DNA from: JBHGXV01 sp041920505
Lineage (GTDB): Bacteria; Bacillota; Bacilli; Brevibacillales; Brevibacillaceae
Direction: 5' to 3'
Assembly: GCA_041920505.1 (NCBI GenBank)
Contig: JBHGXV010000009.1
Span: 1 to 64,000 of the forward strand
Length of the DNA stretch: 64,000 bases
How positions within the stretch are numbered: the stretch's first letter is position 1; every line of letters begins with the position of its first letter. Positions 7,347 through 16,043 of the stretch are shown here, piece by piece. Below the pieces are notes generated by a model, which made no database searches, was not told the origin of the DNA, and saw nothing but the letters and a program-made list of their open reading frames with translations. Position numbers and translations under genes: made by a program.

Positions 7347-8732
7347 ATGACCAACCAGGAACTGTCCTATCGAGCGGTTCGCTACTTGTACTATTCGGCA
7401 ATCGTCTGGCTGTTATTCGGGATGACAATCGGGTTAATTCTGGCAACCAAATACGTCTGGCCCGACTTTCTGGTGATCGGACAGCTGCAAAAGTATCTCT
7501 CTTACGGACGCATCCGGCCCGCGCACACCAACAGTGTCCTGCTCGGCTGGCTGTCGCTGGCCAATACGGCCGGTATCTTTTATGTGATTCCCCGGCTGAC
7601 CCGCGCGCCTCTGGCCCATCCTCGCCTGGCCCTGATCGTCGGTTACCTGTGGAACATCTTCAACGGCATCGGAGTGATTACGCTGGCGCTGGGCTTCACC
7701 TCGGCGATCGAGTACGCGGAATACCTCTGGCCGCTCGACATCGTGTTTGCCGCGCTGTTTGGCTGCATCATCTTCATCTGCTTCCGCACCATCGCCAATC
7801 GCACGGAGCGGCAATTGTACGTCAGCCTGTGGTACATCATGGGCTCGCTGTTGTGGTTTCCGCTTTTGTTCATCGTCGGCAACATTCCCAACGGCTGGAT
7901 CGGCGGCATCCCGCAGGCGTTGGCGGCGTGGTTTTACGGACACAACATCGTCGGCCTGTGGTTTACGACGATCGGGGTGGCGTTTATCTACTACCTGCTG
8001 CCCAAGCTGACGAAAAACCCGCTGTACAGCCACAAGCTGTCGCTGATCGGCTTCTGGACCATCGCCACCTTTTACGTCTGGAACGGGCCGCACCACCTGC
8101 AAAACGGTCCCGTCCCCGCCTGGATCATGAAGGCGGGCATCATCCCGTCGGTGCTGTTGATCATTCCCGTCTGGACGGTATTGGCCAACGTGTTCGGCAC
8201 GATGAAAGGCAAATGGCATCTGTTCTCGCAAAACATCCCGCTCAAATTCGTCATCACCGGCTCGATTTTTTACCTGATCACCTGCTTGCAGGGGCCGTTT
8301 CAAAGCCTGATGGGCCCAAGCTCGATCCTCAAGTTTACCAACTGGGTGGTGGGCCACGCGCACATGCCGCTGTTCGCCGGGTTTTCGTTCGTCAGTTTCG
8401 CGCTGATATACTACAGCTTCCCCGATTGGTCCGGCAGGGAGATTTACAGCAAAAAACTGATGGACGCCCACTTCTGGTTTTCCGTCATCGGCTTTTTGAT
8501 GTTCGCCTTCACCACGTGGACGCAAGGCGTGTTGCAGGGTTTCGCCTGGGCGGAGGGCAAGCAGTACGGCCTGCAGTTCGTCGAGGTGATGACGGCGCTG
8601 CGACCGTTCTCGATTGTGCGCGAAGTGGGCGGACTGCTGATGTTCCTCGGCCAGGTGGTGTTCGCCTACAACATCTACCGCTCGGCAAAACACGGTGTGC
8701 CCGTGGAGCAAGCCGGACAAAAAACCGCCTAA
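7347..8732 (+). CDS. ccoN: cbb3-type cytochrome c oxidase subunit I
   Basis: Catalytic subunit of a proton-pumping heme-copper oxidase; it reduces oxygen at a heme b3-CuB centre in the membrane. The 461-residue, about 12-helix protein keeps His60 (RPAHTN, low-spin heme ligand), His199 (FYGHN), His249-His250 (GPHHLQ, CuB) and His337/His339 (GHAHM, heme ligands). Tyrosines in AFIYYLLPK lie in the helix that carries the C-family cross-linked Tyr. The ATG at 7347 follows AAAGGAG at a 12-nt distance; an upstream ATG at 7314 has no ribosome site. It heads a four-gene operon with ccoO, a monoheme cytochrome and a small membrane protein. Confidence 0.92.
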   Translation: MTNQELSYRAVRYLYYSAIVWLLFGMTIGLILATKYVWPDFLVIGQLQKYLSYGRIRPAHTNSVLLGWLSLANTAGIFYVIPRLTRAPLAHPRLALIVGYLWNIFNGIGVITLALGFTSAIEYAEYLWPLDIVFAALFGCIIFICFRTIANRTERQLYVSLWYIMGSLLWFPLLFIVGNIPNGWIGGIPQALAAWFYGHNIVGLWFTTIGVAFIYYLLPKLTKNPLYSHKLSLIGFWTIATFYVWNGPHHLQNGPVPAWIMKAGIIPSVLLIIPVWTVLANVFGTMKGKWHLFSQNIPLKFVITGSIFYLITCLQGPFQSLMGPSSILKFTNWVVGHAHMPLFAGFSFVSFALIYYSFPDWSGREIYSKKLMDAHFWFSVIGFLMFAFTTWTQGVLQGFAWAEGKQYGLQFVEVMTALRPFSIVREVGGLLMFLGQVVFAYNIYRSAKHGVPVEQAGQKTA

Positions 8733-8756
8733 TCGACGCGAAAGGAGTCTTGCGAC

Positions 8757-9287
8757 ATGGCCCCCAAGGAAACTTCCACCGCTCCTTTTATCATCGGATC
8801 CCTCGTGCTGTTTATCACCGGGGCGATCGCGACCGTGTACCTGCCGTTTTTCGAAGAATCGTTGAGCCATCCCAACGCCAACGCCGAGGCACGCAACTAC
8901 AAGCCCGGCACCCCGGAATACCGGGGGCGGCAAATCTACATCCGTGAAGGCTGCCACACCTGCCACACGCAGTACGTGCGGGCGGTGAAGGCGGACACCA
9001 GCTTGGGTCCGGTCTCCGTTCCGGAAGACTACTACTACGACTCGCCGGTGATGCAAGGGACGATCCGCACCGGCGGGGACCTGATGTGGGTGGGGCGGCG
9101 CACCAGCCCGGACTGGCACCGCAAGCATCTGACCAACCCGCGCGACGTGTTGCCCGGCAGCATCATGCCTTCGTACAGTTATCTGACCGAGCAGGAACGG
9201 GAGGATCTGATCGCCTACCTGATGAGTTTGAAACCTGCTCCATCCACGGCGGGAACCACCGCTCTCCCGCCGAGCCAAGGACGGTGA
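8757..9287 (+). CDS. ccoO: cbb3-type oxidase cytochrome c subunit (CcoO-like)
   Basis: Membrane-anchored monoheme cytochrome c that feeds electrons to CcoN. One N-terminal transmembrane helix (about residues 10-31) is followed by the heme site CHTCH at 66-70 in REGCHTCHTQYVR, the CcoO hallmark. Further CcoO features are GGDLMWVGRRTSPDWHRKHL and the axial Met region GSIMPSYSYL. At 176 residues it is shorter than typical proteobacterial CcoO. It starts 24 bp after ccoN with a clear AAAGGAG site and ends 6 bp before the next cytochrome gene. Confidence 0.92.
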   Translation: MAPKETSTAPFIIGSLVLFITGAIATVYLPFFEESLSHPNANAEARNYKPGTPEYRGRQIYIREGCHTCHTQYVRAVKADTSLGPVSVPEDYYYDSPVMQGTIRTGGDLMWVGRRTSPDWHRKHLTNPRDVLPGSIMPSYSYLTEQEREDLIAYLMSLKPAPSTAGTTALPPSQGR

Positions 9288-9293
9288 CGACAC

Positions 9294-9737
9294 GTGGCTG
9301 ACCAAGAAAACCGCAACGACCAAACCGAAAAACCCGACAAAAACGAGCCGATTCACGAAGTGTCCGGCATCCGTATGGGAAACGCCAAAGTGCCCAGGTT
9401 TCTCATCGGGACATACATTTTCCTCGGCGCCTGGGCCCTGGTGTATGCCTTGACGGCGACGCCGATCAACGACCGGCTGGAAGCGTCCGGACCGCAGGGC
9501 AAAAGCGACGCCCCGTATGACGGCGAGAAGATTTTTCAGCAAAATTGCACGGCTTGTCACAACATCACCCACGAAAAACTGGTCGGTCCCGGACTGGCTG
9601 GCGTGTCCAAGCGACTGACGGAACAGCAGATTCGGCAAACCCTGCTCAACGGGCGCGGCCAGATGCCTGCCCTGCCCAACCTCGGGCTGGACAGCGAACA
9701 GATCAACGCGGTCATCAACTATCTCAAGACGCTGTAG
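9294..9737 (+). CDS. Membrane-anchored monoheme cytochrome c (CcoP position)
   Basis: The 147-residue protein has a charged cytoplasmic N-terminus, one transmembrane helix (about 35-53) and a single class I cytochrome c domain with heme site CTACH at 85-89 and a likely Met ligand in NGRGQMPALP. The N-terminal layout recalls CcoP, but CcoP has two hemes and this has one. It probably replaces CcoP as electron entry to the oxidase. The start is GTG at 9294, 6 bp after ccoO. Confidence 0.85.
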   Translation: MADQENRNDQTEKPDKNEPIHEVSGIRMGNAKVPRFLIGTYIFLGAWALVYALTATPINDRLEASGPQGKSDAPYDGEKIFQQNCTACHNITHEKLVGPGLAGVSKRLTEQQIRQTLLNGRGQMPALPNLGLDSEQINAVINYLKTL

Positions 9738-9749
9738 GAGGTGTCCAGC

Positions 9750-10262
9750 ATGCATCCACACATCATCGCCGTGTTTGACAGGCCGGATCAGGCGGAACAG
9801 GCGTACCACGCCCTGCTGGCATACGTCAACCGGGACGATATCTCCATCGTGCACAAACCGGACGCGCAGGCCGGTTCACTCGATCTGAGCGCGGACACGA
9901 TGATAAACGGAATGGGGTGGGGGGCGTTGATCGGCGGCGGCCTGGGACTGGCGATCGGGATGAGCACCCTGCTCGTTCCCGGGATCGGTCCTGTCCTCGC
10001 CTTCGGTCCGATTATCGCCGCGCTGGCCGGCACGACCGCAGGCGGGATCGCCGGAGGCTTCCTCGACCTGGGGGTCAACCGCTACACGGCAGAGCGAATG
10101 GCTGAACATGTCGAAAAGGGGGCAGTCGTCCTCACGGTCGGCGTGCCCAATCCCGCGCTGCGCGATTCCATCGTCCAGACGTTGCGACAGTACGGCGCCC
10201 ACGACATCCATGACGAACCGGTGGAGATCTCGGAAGACGTGGGACAACAGCCGCTCGGCTGA
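9750..10262 (+). CDS. Glycine-rich membrane-associated protein, unknown function (DUF1269-like)
   Basis: This 170-residue protein has an N-terminal alpha/beta segment (HIIAVFDRPDQAEQAYHALL) resembling the start of general-stress/DUF1269-type proteins. A long Gly/Ala-rich hydrophobic stretch (about residues 52-105) with small-residue repeats follows, then a C-terminal alpha/beta segment ending in an acidic tail. ATG at 9750 is preferred to GTG at 9741 because AGGAGGTG lies 7 nt before it. It is the last gene of the cbb3 operon, 12 bp after the cytochrome, suggesting a link to oxidase assembly or to the same stress condition. The assignment to a named family is tentative. Confidence 0.75.
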   Translation: MHPHIIAVFDRPDQAEQAYHALLAYVNRDDISIVHKPDAQAGSLDLSADTMINGMGWGALIGGGLGLAIGMSTLLVPGIGPVLAFGPIIAALAGTTAGGIAGGFLDLGVNRYTAERMAEHVEKGAVVLTVGVPNPALRDSIVQTLRQYGAHDIHDEPVEISEDVGQQPLG

Positions 10263-10310
10263 TCAAAGAAAGCTGATAACAGAAGCGATGCCTGGATCGC
10301 TGGCGGCCAG

Positions 10311-10348
10311 AAAAAACGGTACCTCGTCCGACAGTGGACAAGGTACCG
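10311..10348 (-). terminator. Intrinsic terminator of lcfA
   Basis: A 13-bp stem (10317-10329 with 10336-10348, one wobble) and a 6-nt loop are followed on the minus strand by six T residues (10316-10311). It lies 20 bp after the lcfA stop. No T-run follows on the plus strand, so it acts in one direction. Confidence 0.9.
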
Positions 10349-10368
10349 CGAGTATGTTGAGGGCACGT

Positions 10369-12081
10369 TCAACCTGACTGGGCAGTCGACTGATCCTGAT
10401 GTCCGGCCGCTTGCCTGGATTCCTCCTGCAGTTGGCGGCGCAGCACTTTGCCCACCATCGTTTTTGGCAGTTCCGAGCGGAATTCGTAGATGCGCGGCAC
10501 CTTGTACGCCGCGAGCCGTTGCCGGCAAAAGGCGTTGAGCTGCTCTTCCGTCACCTGGTGGTCTTTTTTCACCACGACAAACGCTTTCACCGTCTCGCCG
10601 CGATACGGATCGGGCACGCCCACGACCGCCGCTTCCTGGATCGCCGGATGCTCGAACAGCACTTCCTCCACTTCGCGCGGATAGATGTTGTAGCCGCCGG
10701 CGATAATCATGTCCTTCTTCCGATCGACGATGTAAAAATAGCCGTTTTCGTCCATGTACGCCATGTCGCCGGTAAACAGCCAGCCGTCTCTGAGCACGTT
10801 TTTCGTCTCTTCCGGCCGGTTCCAGTACCCGCGCATCACTTGCGGACCTTGGACCGCCAGTTCGCCGATCTGCCCTTGCGGCAGGTCTTCGCCGGTGGCG
10901 GGATCGACGATGCGGGCGTCGGTATCCGGCCAGGGCAGGCCGATGCTGCCGTTGATACGACGGCCCCAGATCGGATTGGAGTGGGTCACGGGGGACGATT
11001 CCGTCAGGCCGTATCCTTCGACCAGTTTGCCGCCGGTCAATTCCTCAAACCGCTGCTGCACCTCAAGCGGCAGCGGCGCCGAACCGCTGACGCACGCCTC
11101 GATGGAGGACAAGTCGTACTTCTTCAGTTCGGGGTGGTTGATCAACGCGATGTACATCGTCGGCGCGCCAGGGAAGACCGTCGGCCGAAGCTTGCTGATC
11201 AGCTGAAGGATCTGTTTGACGTCGAAACGCGGCACGAGGATGATCTCCGCCGCCATCAGGATGCCCACGTTCATCACCGCCGTCATCCCGTACACGTGGA
11301 AAAACGGCAGGGCACCCATGATCTTTTCCTGCCCGCGCTTCAGTTTGTACATGATCGCGTTGCACTGGACGGCATTGGCCACCAGGTTTTTGTGCGTCAG
11401 CATGACGCCCTTTGCCGTGCCGGTGGTGCCGCCGGTGTACTGCAACAAGGCCAGATCGTTTTCAGGATCGGCCTCCACCTTCACCGGTGTGGAAGCGCTT
11501 TCGGATAACAGGGCAAGAAAGGACTCGACGGTCTCGCTGTAGGCGATCTGCGGTTTCGCGCCCTGTTTGCGCTGCGCCAGGGGGTACAACAGCTTTTTCA
11601 CGAACGGCAGAAAATCGCTGATGCTGGTGATGATGACGCGTTTGAGCGGCGTCGCGGGTTTGACGTTCATCACCCGGTTGTACAATAGATCAAGCGTGAG
11701 GATCGTCTCCGCGCCGGAGTCGTCCAACTGGAACATGAGCTCCCGCTCGGTGTACAGCGGATTGGTCTGCACGACCGTCGCGCCAGCAAACAACGCGCCG
11801 TAGTAGGCGATCACCGACTGCGGCGTATTGGGCAGCATGATGGCGACGCGGTCGCCCTTTTTTACCCCGCGCTTCATGAGCGCGTGGGCAAACCGGTACG
11901 ACAACGTCAGCAACTCGGCATACGTAATCGTTTTTCCCATGAAATACAGAGCATGGTTGGCGGGGTACTCTTTCGCCGCTTCTTCCAAAAAGTGCGTCAA
12001 CGGAACACGGGGGTATTCCAGTGACGCCGGAATTTCAGGCGGATAACTGGCAATCCAAGGCTTGGCATGTGACATGGACAT
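10369..12081 (-). CDS. lcfA: Long-chain fatty-acid--CoA ligase
   Basis: This adenylate-forming enzyme activates fatty acids to acyl-CoA. The 570-residue product begins SHAKPWIASYPPEIPASLEYP, typical of Bacillus LcfA. It carries the AMP-binding signature YTGGTTGTAKGVMLTHKNL (about residues 210-230), GYGLTESSPVTH, YRGETVKAF and the C-terminal hinge/lysine region (PKTMVGKVLRRQL). ATG at 12081 follows GGAGGGAAGG; the longer frame upstream is not preferred. I saw no FadR operator in the 170 bp upstream, unlike the fadR and hydratase promoters. In Bacillus this gene neighbours fadR; here the oxidase operon lies between them. Confidence 0.95.
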   Translation of the reverse strand: MSMSHAKPWIASYPPEIPASLEYPRVPLTHFLEEAAKEYPANHALYFMGKTITYAELLTLSYRFAHALMKRGVKKGDRVAIMLPNTPQSVIAYYGALFAGATVVQTNPLYTERELMFQLDDSGAETILTLDLLYNRVMNVKPATPLKRVIITSISDFLPFVKKLLYPLAQRKQGAKPQIAYSETVESFLALLSESASTPVKVEADPENDLALLQYTGGTTGTAKGVMLTHKNLVANAVQCNAIMYKLKRGQEKIMGALPFFHVYGMTAVMNVGILMAAEIILVPRFDVKQILQLISKLRPTVFPGAPTMYIALINHPELKKYDLSSIEACVSGSAPLPLEVQQRFEELTGGKLVEGYGLTESSPVTHSNPIWGRRINGSIGLPWPDTDARIVDPATGEDLPQGQIGELAVQGPQVMRGYWNRPEETKNVLRDGWLFTGDMAYMDENGYFYIVDRKKDMIIAGGYNIYPREVEEVLFEHPAIQEAAVVGVPDPYRGETVKAFVVVKKDHQVTEEQLNAFCRQRLAAYKVPRIYEFRSELPKTMVGKVLRRQLQEESRQAAGHQDQSTAQSG

Positions 12082-12251
12082 CCTTCCCTCCAATCCTGTG
12101 AATGCTCTTCTCTCCGCACGATCCGTATGCATAACCTCTTCCTGTTTCCATTGTATTCGAAATTTAATTATTTTTCCAACAGAAAATATGAAAGGCCGCT
12201 CGACGGCGGGTGTGAACAAAAAGACCGGAGTTGTGAGTCCGCGTCACGCTG

Positions 12252-13256
12252 TCAGTGGGCCAATTCCTGCTTCAAGCGGGCGCGGACGCGATCCCGTTCG
12301 GCCTTCGGCACCAGGTAGTACCAGCCGCGAATGCCGTTGTGCCAGATGCGCTCGTCCGTGCCGTTCAGGGTGTCGGTGACAAGCTGGTTGTCCTTCGGAT
12401 CGTAATAGGTGGCCAATAGTGAGGCGATCTCGTCTTCGCCGAGGTCGGTCTTGACGTGTTGGCCGAGAATGTCCATCAATTTGAACGCCTTGAAAAACGC
12501 CTGGACGGATTCCCCTTTGTTGGCCAGGGCCTTCAGGATTTCCTGCTGGCGGGCGATCCGATCGTAGTCGCTGTCCTCGCGGCCGAGATCGCTTTTGCGG
12601 TAGCGCGAGTAGTCCAACGCCTGCTTGCCGTTCAGGTTTTGCCAGCCGGGGTACAGGTCGATCGCGGTGTTGTCGGTCGGATCGGTGTATTTCATCCGCT
12701 TTTTGACGTGGATGCGCACGCCTCCCAGTTCATCGACGATCTTGCGAAAGCCGTCGAAGTCGATGGTCATGTAGCGGTCGATCCTGACGTCGAGAAAGGA
12801 TTCGAGCGAGCGTTTCAGCAGAGCCGGGCCGCCGAACGCCATCGCGTGGTTCAGCTTGTCGTACCCGCGCCCGGGCAGTTCGATGTAACTGTCGCGTGGA
12901 ATCGAGAGCAGATAGGCGCGCTGCCGGTCCGGGTGGACGGCGGCGAGGATCATCGTGTCCGAACGGGCGCGCTCGCCGTCGCGGCTGTCGATGCCGATCA
13001 ACAGCAACGTAAACGGGGGCAGCGGTTTTGGCTTGGCGAACATCTCCGGATGGAGGACAGGCGGTTGGGCCGCCTCTTTCGCTGAGTCGGCAAGCGACGG
13101 TCGGGGGGCGTCGGCCAGCGGGTGGTACCACTGCCGGGTCATTTGCTTGAGTTGATAGGCGGAGTACAGAGCGTAACCACCCGCAGCCAGGACGATCGTC
13201 AACAGGGCGAAGACGAGAAACCGCCCGGTGCGGGTGCGGAAAAACGAACGGATCAT
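12252..13256 (-). CDS. LytR-CpsA-Psr (LCP) family wall polymer ligase
   Basis: LCP proteins transfer lipid-linked wall polymers to peptidoglycan outside the membrane. The 334-residue protein has a short basic N-terminus, one transmembrane helix (about 11-33), a proline-rich linker and an LCP domain: LLLIGIDSRDGERARSDTMIL, LSIPRDSYIEL, YDKLNHAMAFGG and the Arg-rich LDYSRYRKSD...GREDSDYDRIARQQE. The ATG at 13256 is preceded by AAGGGGG. It stands alone between lcfA and a thiolase gene. With the surface-polymer genes starting at 14917 it may attach their product to the wall, but that is inference. Confidence 0.92.
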   Translation of the reverse strand: MIRSFFRTRTGRFLVFALLTIVLAAGGYALYSAYQLKQMTRQWYHPLADAPRPSLADSAKEAAQPPVLHPEMFAKPKPLPPFTLLLIGIDSRDGERARSDTMILAAVHPDRQRAYLLSIPRDSYIELPGRGYDKLNHAMAFGGPALLKRSLESFLDVRIDRYMTIDFDGFRKIVDELGGVRIHVKKRMKYTDPTDNTAIDLYPGWQNLNGKQALDYSRYRKSDLGREDSDYDRIARQQEILKALANKGESVQAFFKAFKLMDILGQHVKTDLGEDEIASLLATYYDPKDNQLVTDTLNGTDERIWHNGIRGWYYLVPKAERDRVRARLKQELAH

Positions 13257-13380
13257 AGCCGGTACCGAGCCCCCTTTTGAAAACCCGCCCGGCGTAACCT
13301 CACGTTGTGCCGGACGGGGCCCCGCCCCCCTTTCCAACCAACGGAATGGGGGATCGGGACGTTTACGCGTTCTAATGGCT

Positions 13381-13416
13381 GAAGAAAAAACCCCATCTGC
13401 GCTGTTGGATGGGGTT
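13381..13416 (-). terminator. Intrinsic terminator of thiolase gene
   Basis: A 9-bp stem AACCCCATC / GATGGGGTT (13389-13397 and 13408-13416) with a 10-nt loop is followed on the minus strand by TTTTTTCTTC. It lies 36 bp beyond the thiolase stop. Confidence 0.85.
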
Positions 13417-13451
13417 CGTTCCTAGTCTCGCCAATCCGGCCACGGTTTATA

Positions 13452-14627
13452 CTAGATGCGCTCCACGATCATCGTCATGCCCATGCCGCCGCCGACGCAG
13501 AGCGTGGCCAGTCCGCGCTTGAGATTGCGCCGCTTCAACTCGTGCAACAGCGTGACGACGATCCGGCAGCCGGTGGAGCCCACCGGGTGGCCGAGCGAAA
13601 TGCCGCTGCCGTTGACATTGGTAATCTCGCGGGGCAACTCCAGCAGTTTCTCCACAGCGAGGTACTGGGCGGCGAAGGCCTCATTCACCTCGATCAGGTC
13701 GATGTCAGCAAGGCTGAGTCCCGCTTTGGCCAGCGCCTTTTTCGTCGCGGGAACTGGCCCGTAGCCCATCAGGTCGGCTTCCACGCCGGCCCAGGCGTAG
13801 GAGACAATGCGGGCCAGCGGTGCAAGCCCCAGGTCGCGCGCCCGGCTTTCTTTCATCAACAGCACGGCGGAAGCGCCGTCGTTGAGCCCGGAGGCGTTGC
13901 CTGCGGTGACGGTCCCGTTTTCGCGAAACGCCGGTTTGAGCGCGTGCAATCCTGCGAGCGTGATGTCGCGGCGCGGATGTTCGTCCGTCTCGTACAGGAG
14001 AGTCTCTTTTCGCTTCTGAAGCGGCACGGGAATGATCTCGTCGCGGAAGCGTCCCTCGTCGATCGCGCGGATCGCGTTCTGGTGGCTGCGCCAGGCGATT
14101 TCGTCCTGCTCCTCTCGGGAGATGCCGTACTTGTCGGCCAGCCGTTCGGCGGTTTCGCCCATCAGGATGTTGTGATGCGGGTCGGTCAACAACTCCCACA
14201 TCGCGTCGGTCATCTCGCCGTGCATGATCCGCTTGCCCCAGCGGGCGTTTTTCAGCACGTATGGCGCATTGCTCATGCTCTCCACGCCTCCGGCGATCAC
14301 CACCTCGCTGTCGCCGAGCTGAATCTGGTTGGTACCGCTTACAATTGCCTGCATACCGGACGAACACTGCCGCTGGACGGTGAAACCGGTCACTTCCTTG
14401 CCCAGTCCGGCGTCGATGGCGGCCGTGCGGGCGATGTTGGGCTCGTCAGTGCGTTGGATGCAGTTGCCGAGAATCACCTCATTGATCAAAGCGGGATCGA
14501 TCCCAGAACGCTCGATCACCCCGCGAATGACGATCTCTGCCAACTTGCGGGCGCTCACGTCCTTGAGCGCCCCGCCGAAGGAACCGATCGGCGTGCGGCC
14601 TGCGGCCACGATCACGACAGAATCCAC
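13452..14627 (-). CDS. Acetyl-CoA acetyltransferase (thiolase)
   Basis: Thiolases either cleave 3-ketoacyl-CoA or condense two acetyl-CoA. The 391-residue protein contains all three thiolase signatures: the nucleophile Cys88 in QRQCSSGMQA, VNEAFAAQYLAVEK, and His347 in SLGHPVGSTGCR with Cys377 in LCVGGGMG. The start is GTG at 14627 with AGGAGGAG 6-7 nt upstream. It is a single-gene unit with its own terminator. It may supply the last step of beta-oxidation near the fad/etf genes or make acetoacetyl-CoA for polyhydroxyalkanoate or isoprenoid use; sequence alone does not decide. Confidence 0.94.
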   Translation of the reverse strand: MDSVVIVAAGRTPIGSFGGALKDVSARKLAEIVIRGVIERSGIDPALINEVILGNCIQRTDEPNIARTAAIDAGLGKEVTGFTVQRQCSSGMQAIVSGTNQIQLGDSEVVIAGGVESMSNAPYVLKNARWGKRIMHGEMTDAMWELLTDPHHNILMGETAERLADKYGISREEQDEIAWRSHQNAIRAIDEGRFRDEIIPVPLQKRKETLLYETDEHPRRDITLAGLHALKPAFRENGTVTAGNASGLNDGASAVLLMKESRARDLGLAPLARIVSYAWAGVEADLMGYGPVPATKKALAKAGLSLADIDLIEVNEAFAAQYLAVEKLLELPREITNVNGSGISLGHPVGSTGCRIVVTLLHELKRRNLKRGLATLCVGGGMGMTMIVERI

Positions 14628-14916
14628 AGGTACTCCTCCTTATTTTGAATTGTCTCACATTTTTTATTTTCCCACACGGCGGTTACACGTGTCACCGGTT
14701 TTCGCGTGGACGTTTTTCTCTGGAATCTGCCTGCCGCACGTGCTAAAATATACAAGATGTGCAATCGAGCGGCCCATCAGCGTCGGCTGCTCTGCGCCCG
14801 TTTGCTTTACTTGGCTCTGTTTTCTCGATTATACTTGAGGTTGTTCCCTCCGCTCACCGGGGGGTGCCTCGTTTCTGACGAAGTTTGTGCATGTTGCAAA
14901 GAAAGAAGGTTCTCCC
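14628..14916 (+). promoter_or_regulatory. Divergent intergenic region with candidate csaB promoter
   Basis: This 289-bp gap separates divergently transcribed thiolase and csaB genes. TGCTAAAAT at 14741-14749 fits an extended -10 for rightward transcription. A second possible -10 is TATACT at 14830-14835. Neither has a strong -35. No other feature is evident. Confidence 0.35.
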
Positions 14917-16017
14917 ATGCCGCGAATTCTCATCTCCGGTTATTACGGGTTTAACAATGCCGGGGACGATGTTGTACTGTACGGGATTATTACCTCGCTG
15001 AGACGGGAACAACCGCATATCCAGCTCTCCGTCCTGTCGAACCAGCCAGAGCGTACGACATCCCTGTTCGGAATTCCGGCCTACAACCGCTGGCGCCTGT
15101 CGACCATTGTCCGCGAGCTAAAACGAAGCGATCTATTGGTGATGGGCGGGGGCACCCTGATGCAGGATGTGACCAGCCCGCGCAGCGTGTTGTATTATCT
15201 GGGGATCGTCACGATCGCGAAACTGCTGGGCAAACCCGTGGTCTTTTACGCGCAGGGATTCGGCCCGATCTTGCGGCCGTTCAGCCGCTTCTTGATTCAG
15301 CAGGTGGTAAATCGCGTCGACGTGATTACCGTGCGCGACCACGGCTCGGGCGAAGACTTCAAGGCCTGCGGCGTGACCGCTCCGGTGTACGTGACGGCCG
15401 ACCCCGCATTGACGATCCACCCTGACCATGTAAGCGCCGACCCCGGCCGAGAATTGCTCGGCCAGTTGTTTTCCGACATGACGAAGCCGTTGGTCGCCTT
15501 TTCCGTCCGCGACTGGAAGCAGGAGCAACGGTTCAAGCAGGCGATCGCCAAGGCGGCGGATTACTATCTCGCCAACGGGTGGAACGTATTGTTCCTGCCG
15601 ATGCACTATCCGAGCGATCTGGCGCCGTCGCGGGACATTATCGGACTGATGACGCAACCGGGTGCGCGTCTGTTGGAGCAGCCGGTTACCTTTCACGAGA
15701 TTATGAGCGTGTTGAAACACTGCGACTACGTGGTCGGCATGCGCCTGCACTCGCTGATTCTGGCGTGCGTGCTGCAGGTTCCGTTCACCGCCGTCTCCTA
15801 CGACCCGAAAATCGACCGGTTCACCGAGCGGGCCGGAATGCCGTGCGCCGGCCACATCCGCGACCTGGACGCCGACGCGCTGCTCGCGCTCCTGTGTGAG
15901 CGGACAAGCCGCCTGGAACAGGAGCGGGCGGTTATCGCCGAGCGTTCCCGGATCTTGGCCCGCGAGGCGATGAAAAGCAGCGAACTGGTGCTCAAGGCGC
16001 TCGCAGGCACGAAGTAA
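14917..16017 (+). CDS. csaB: Polysaccharide pyruvyl transferase (CsaB)
   Basis: CsaB adds a ketal-linked pyruvate to secondary cell-wall polysaccharide, creating the anchor for SLH-domain proteins. The 366-residue protein shows the family N-terminus RILISGYYGFNNAGDDVVLYGI, LLVMGGGTLMQD, GKPVVFYAQGFGP, VITVRDHGSGEDFKACGV and the C-terminal MRLHSLILACVL with the His of the pyruvyl-transferase signature. ATG at 14917 follows AGAAGG. It begins a three-gene run with a methyltransferase 26 bp downstream and a HAD phosphatase, and opens the surface-polysaccharide region of the window. Confidence 0.93.
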   Translation: MPRILISGYYGFNNAGDDVVLYGIITSLRREQPHIQLSVLSNQPERTTSLFGIPAYNRWRLSTIVRELKRSDLLVMGGGTLMQDVTSPRSVLYYLGIVTIAKLLGKPVVFYAQGFGPILRPFSRFLIQQVVNRVDVITVRDHGSGEDFKACGVTAPVYVTADPALTIHPDHVSADPGRELLGQLFSDMTKPLVAFSVRDWKQEQRFKQAIAKAADYYLANGWNVLFLPMHYPSDLAPSRDIIGLMTQPGARLLEQPVTFHEIMSVLKHCDYVVGMRLHSLILACVLQVPFTAVSYDPKIDRFTERAGMPCAGHIRDLDADALLALLCERTSRLEQERAVIAERSRILAREAMKSSELVLKALAGTK

Positions 16018-16043
16018 GCGCGACCGCAAAGGAGGGATCGGGT

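Noticed and set aside
7434..9854. An 806-codon open frame on the minus strand opposite the oxidase genes
   Set aside because: High-GC sequence often keeps the antisense frame open. Its product is Arg/Gln/His/Asp-rich with no domain, while the plus strand encodes clear ccoN, ccoO and cytochrome c genes.
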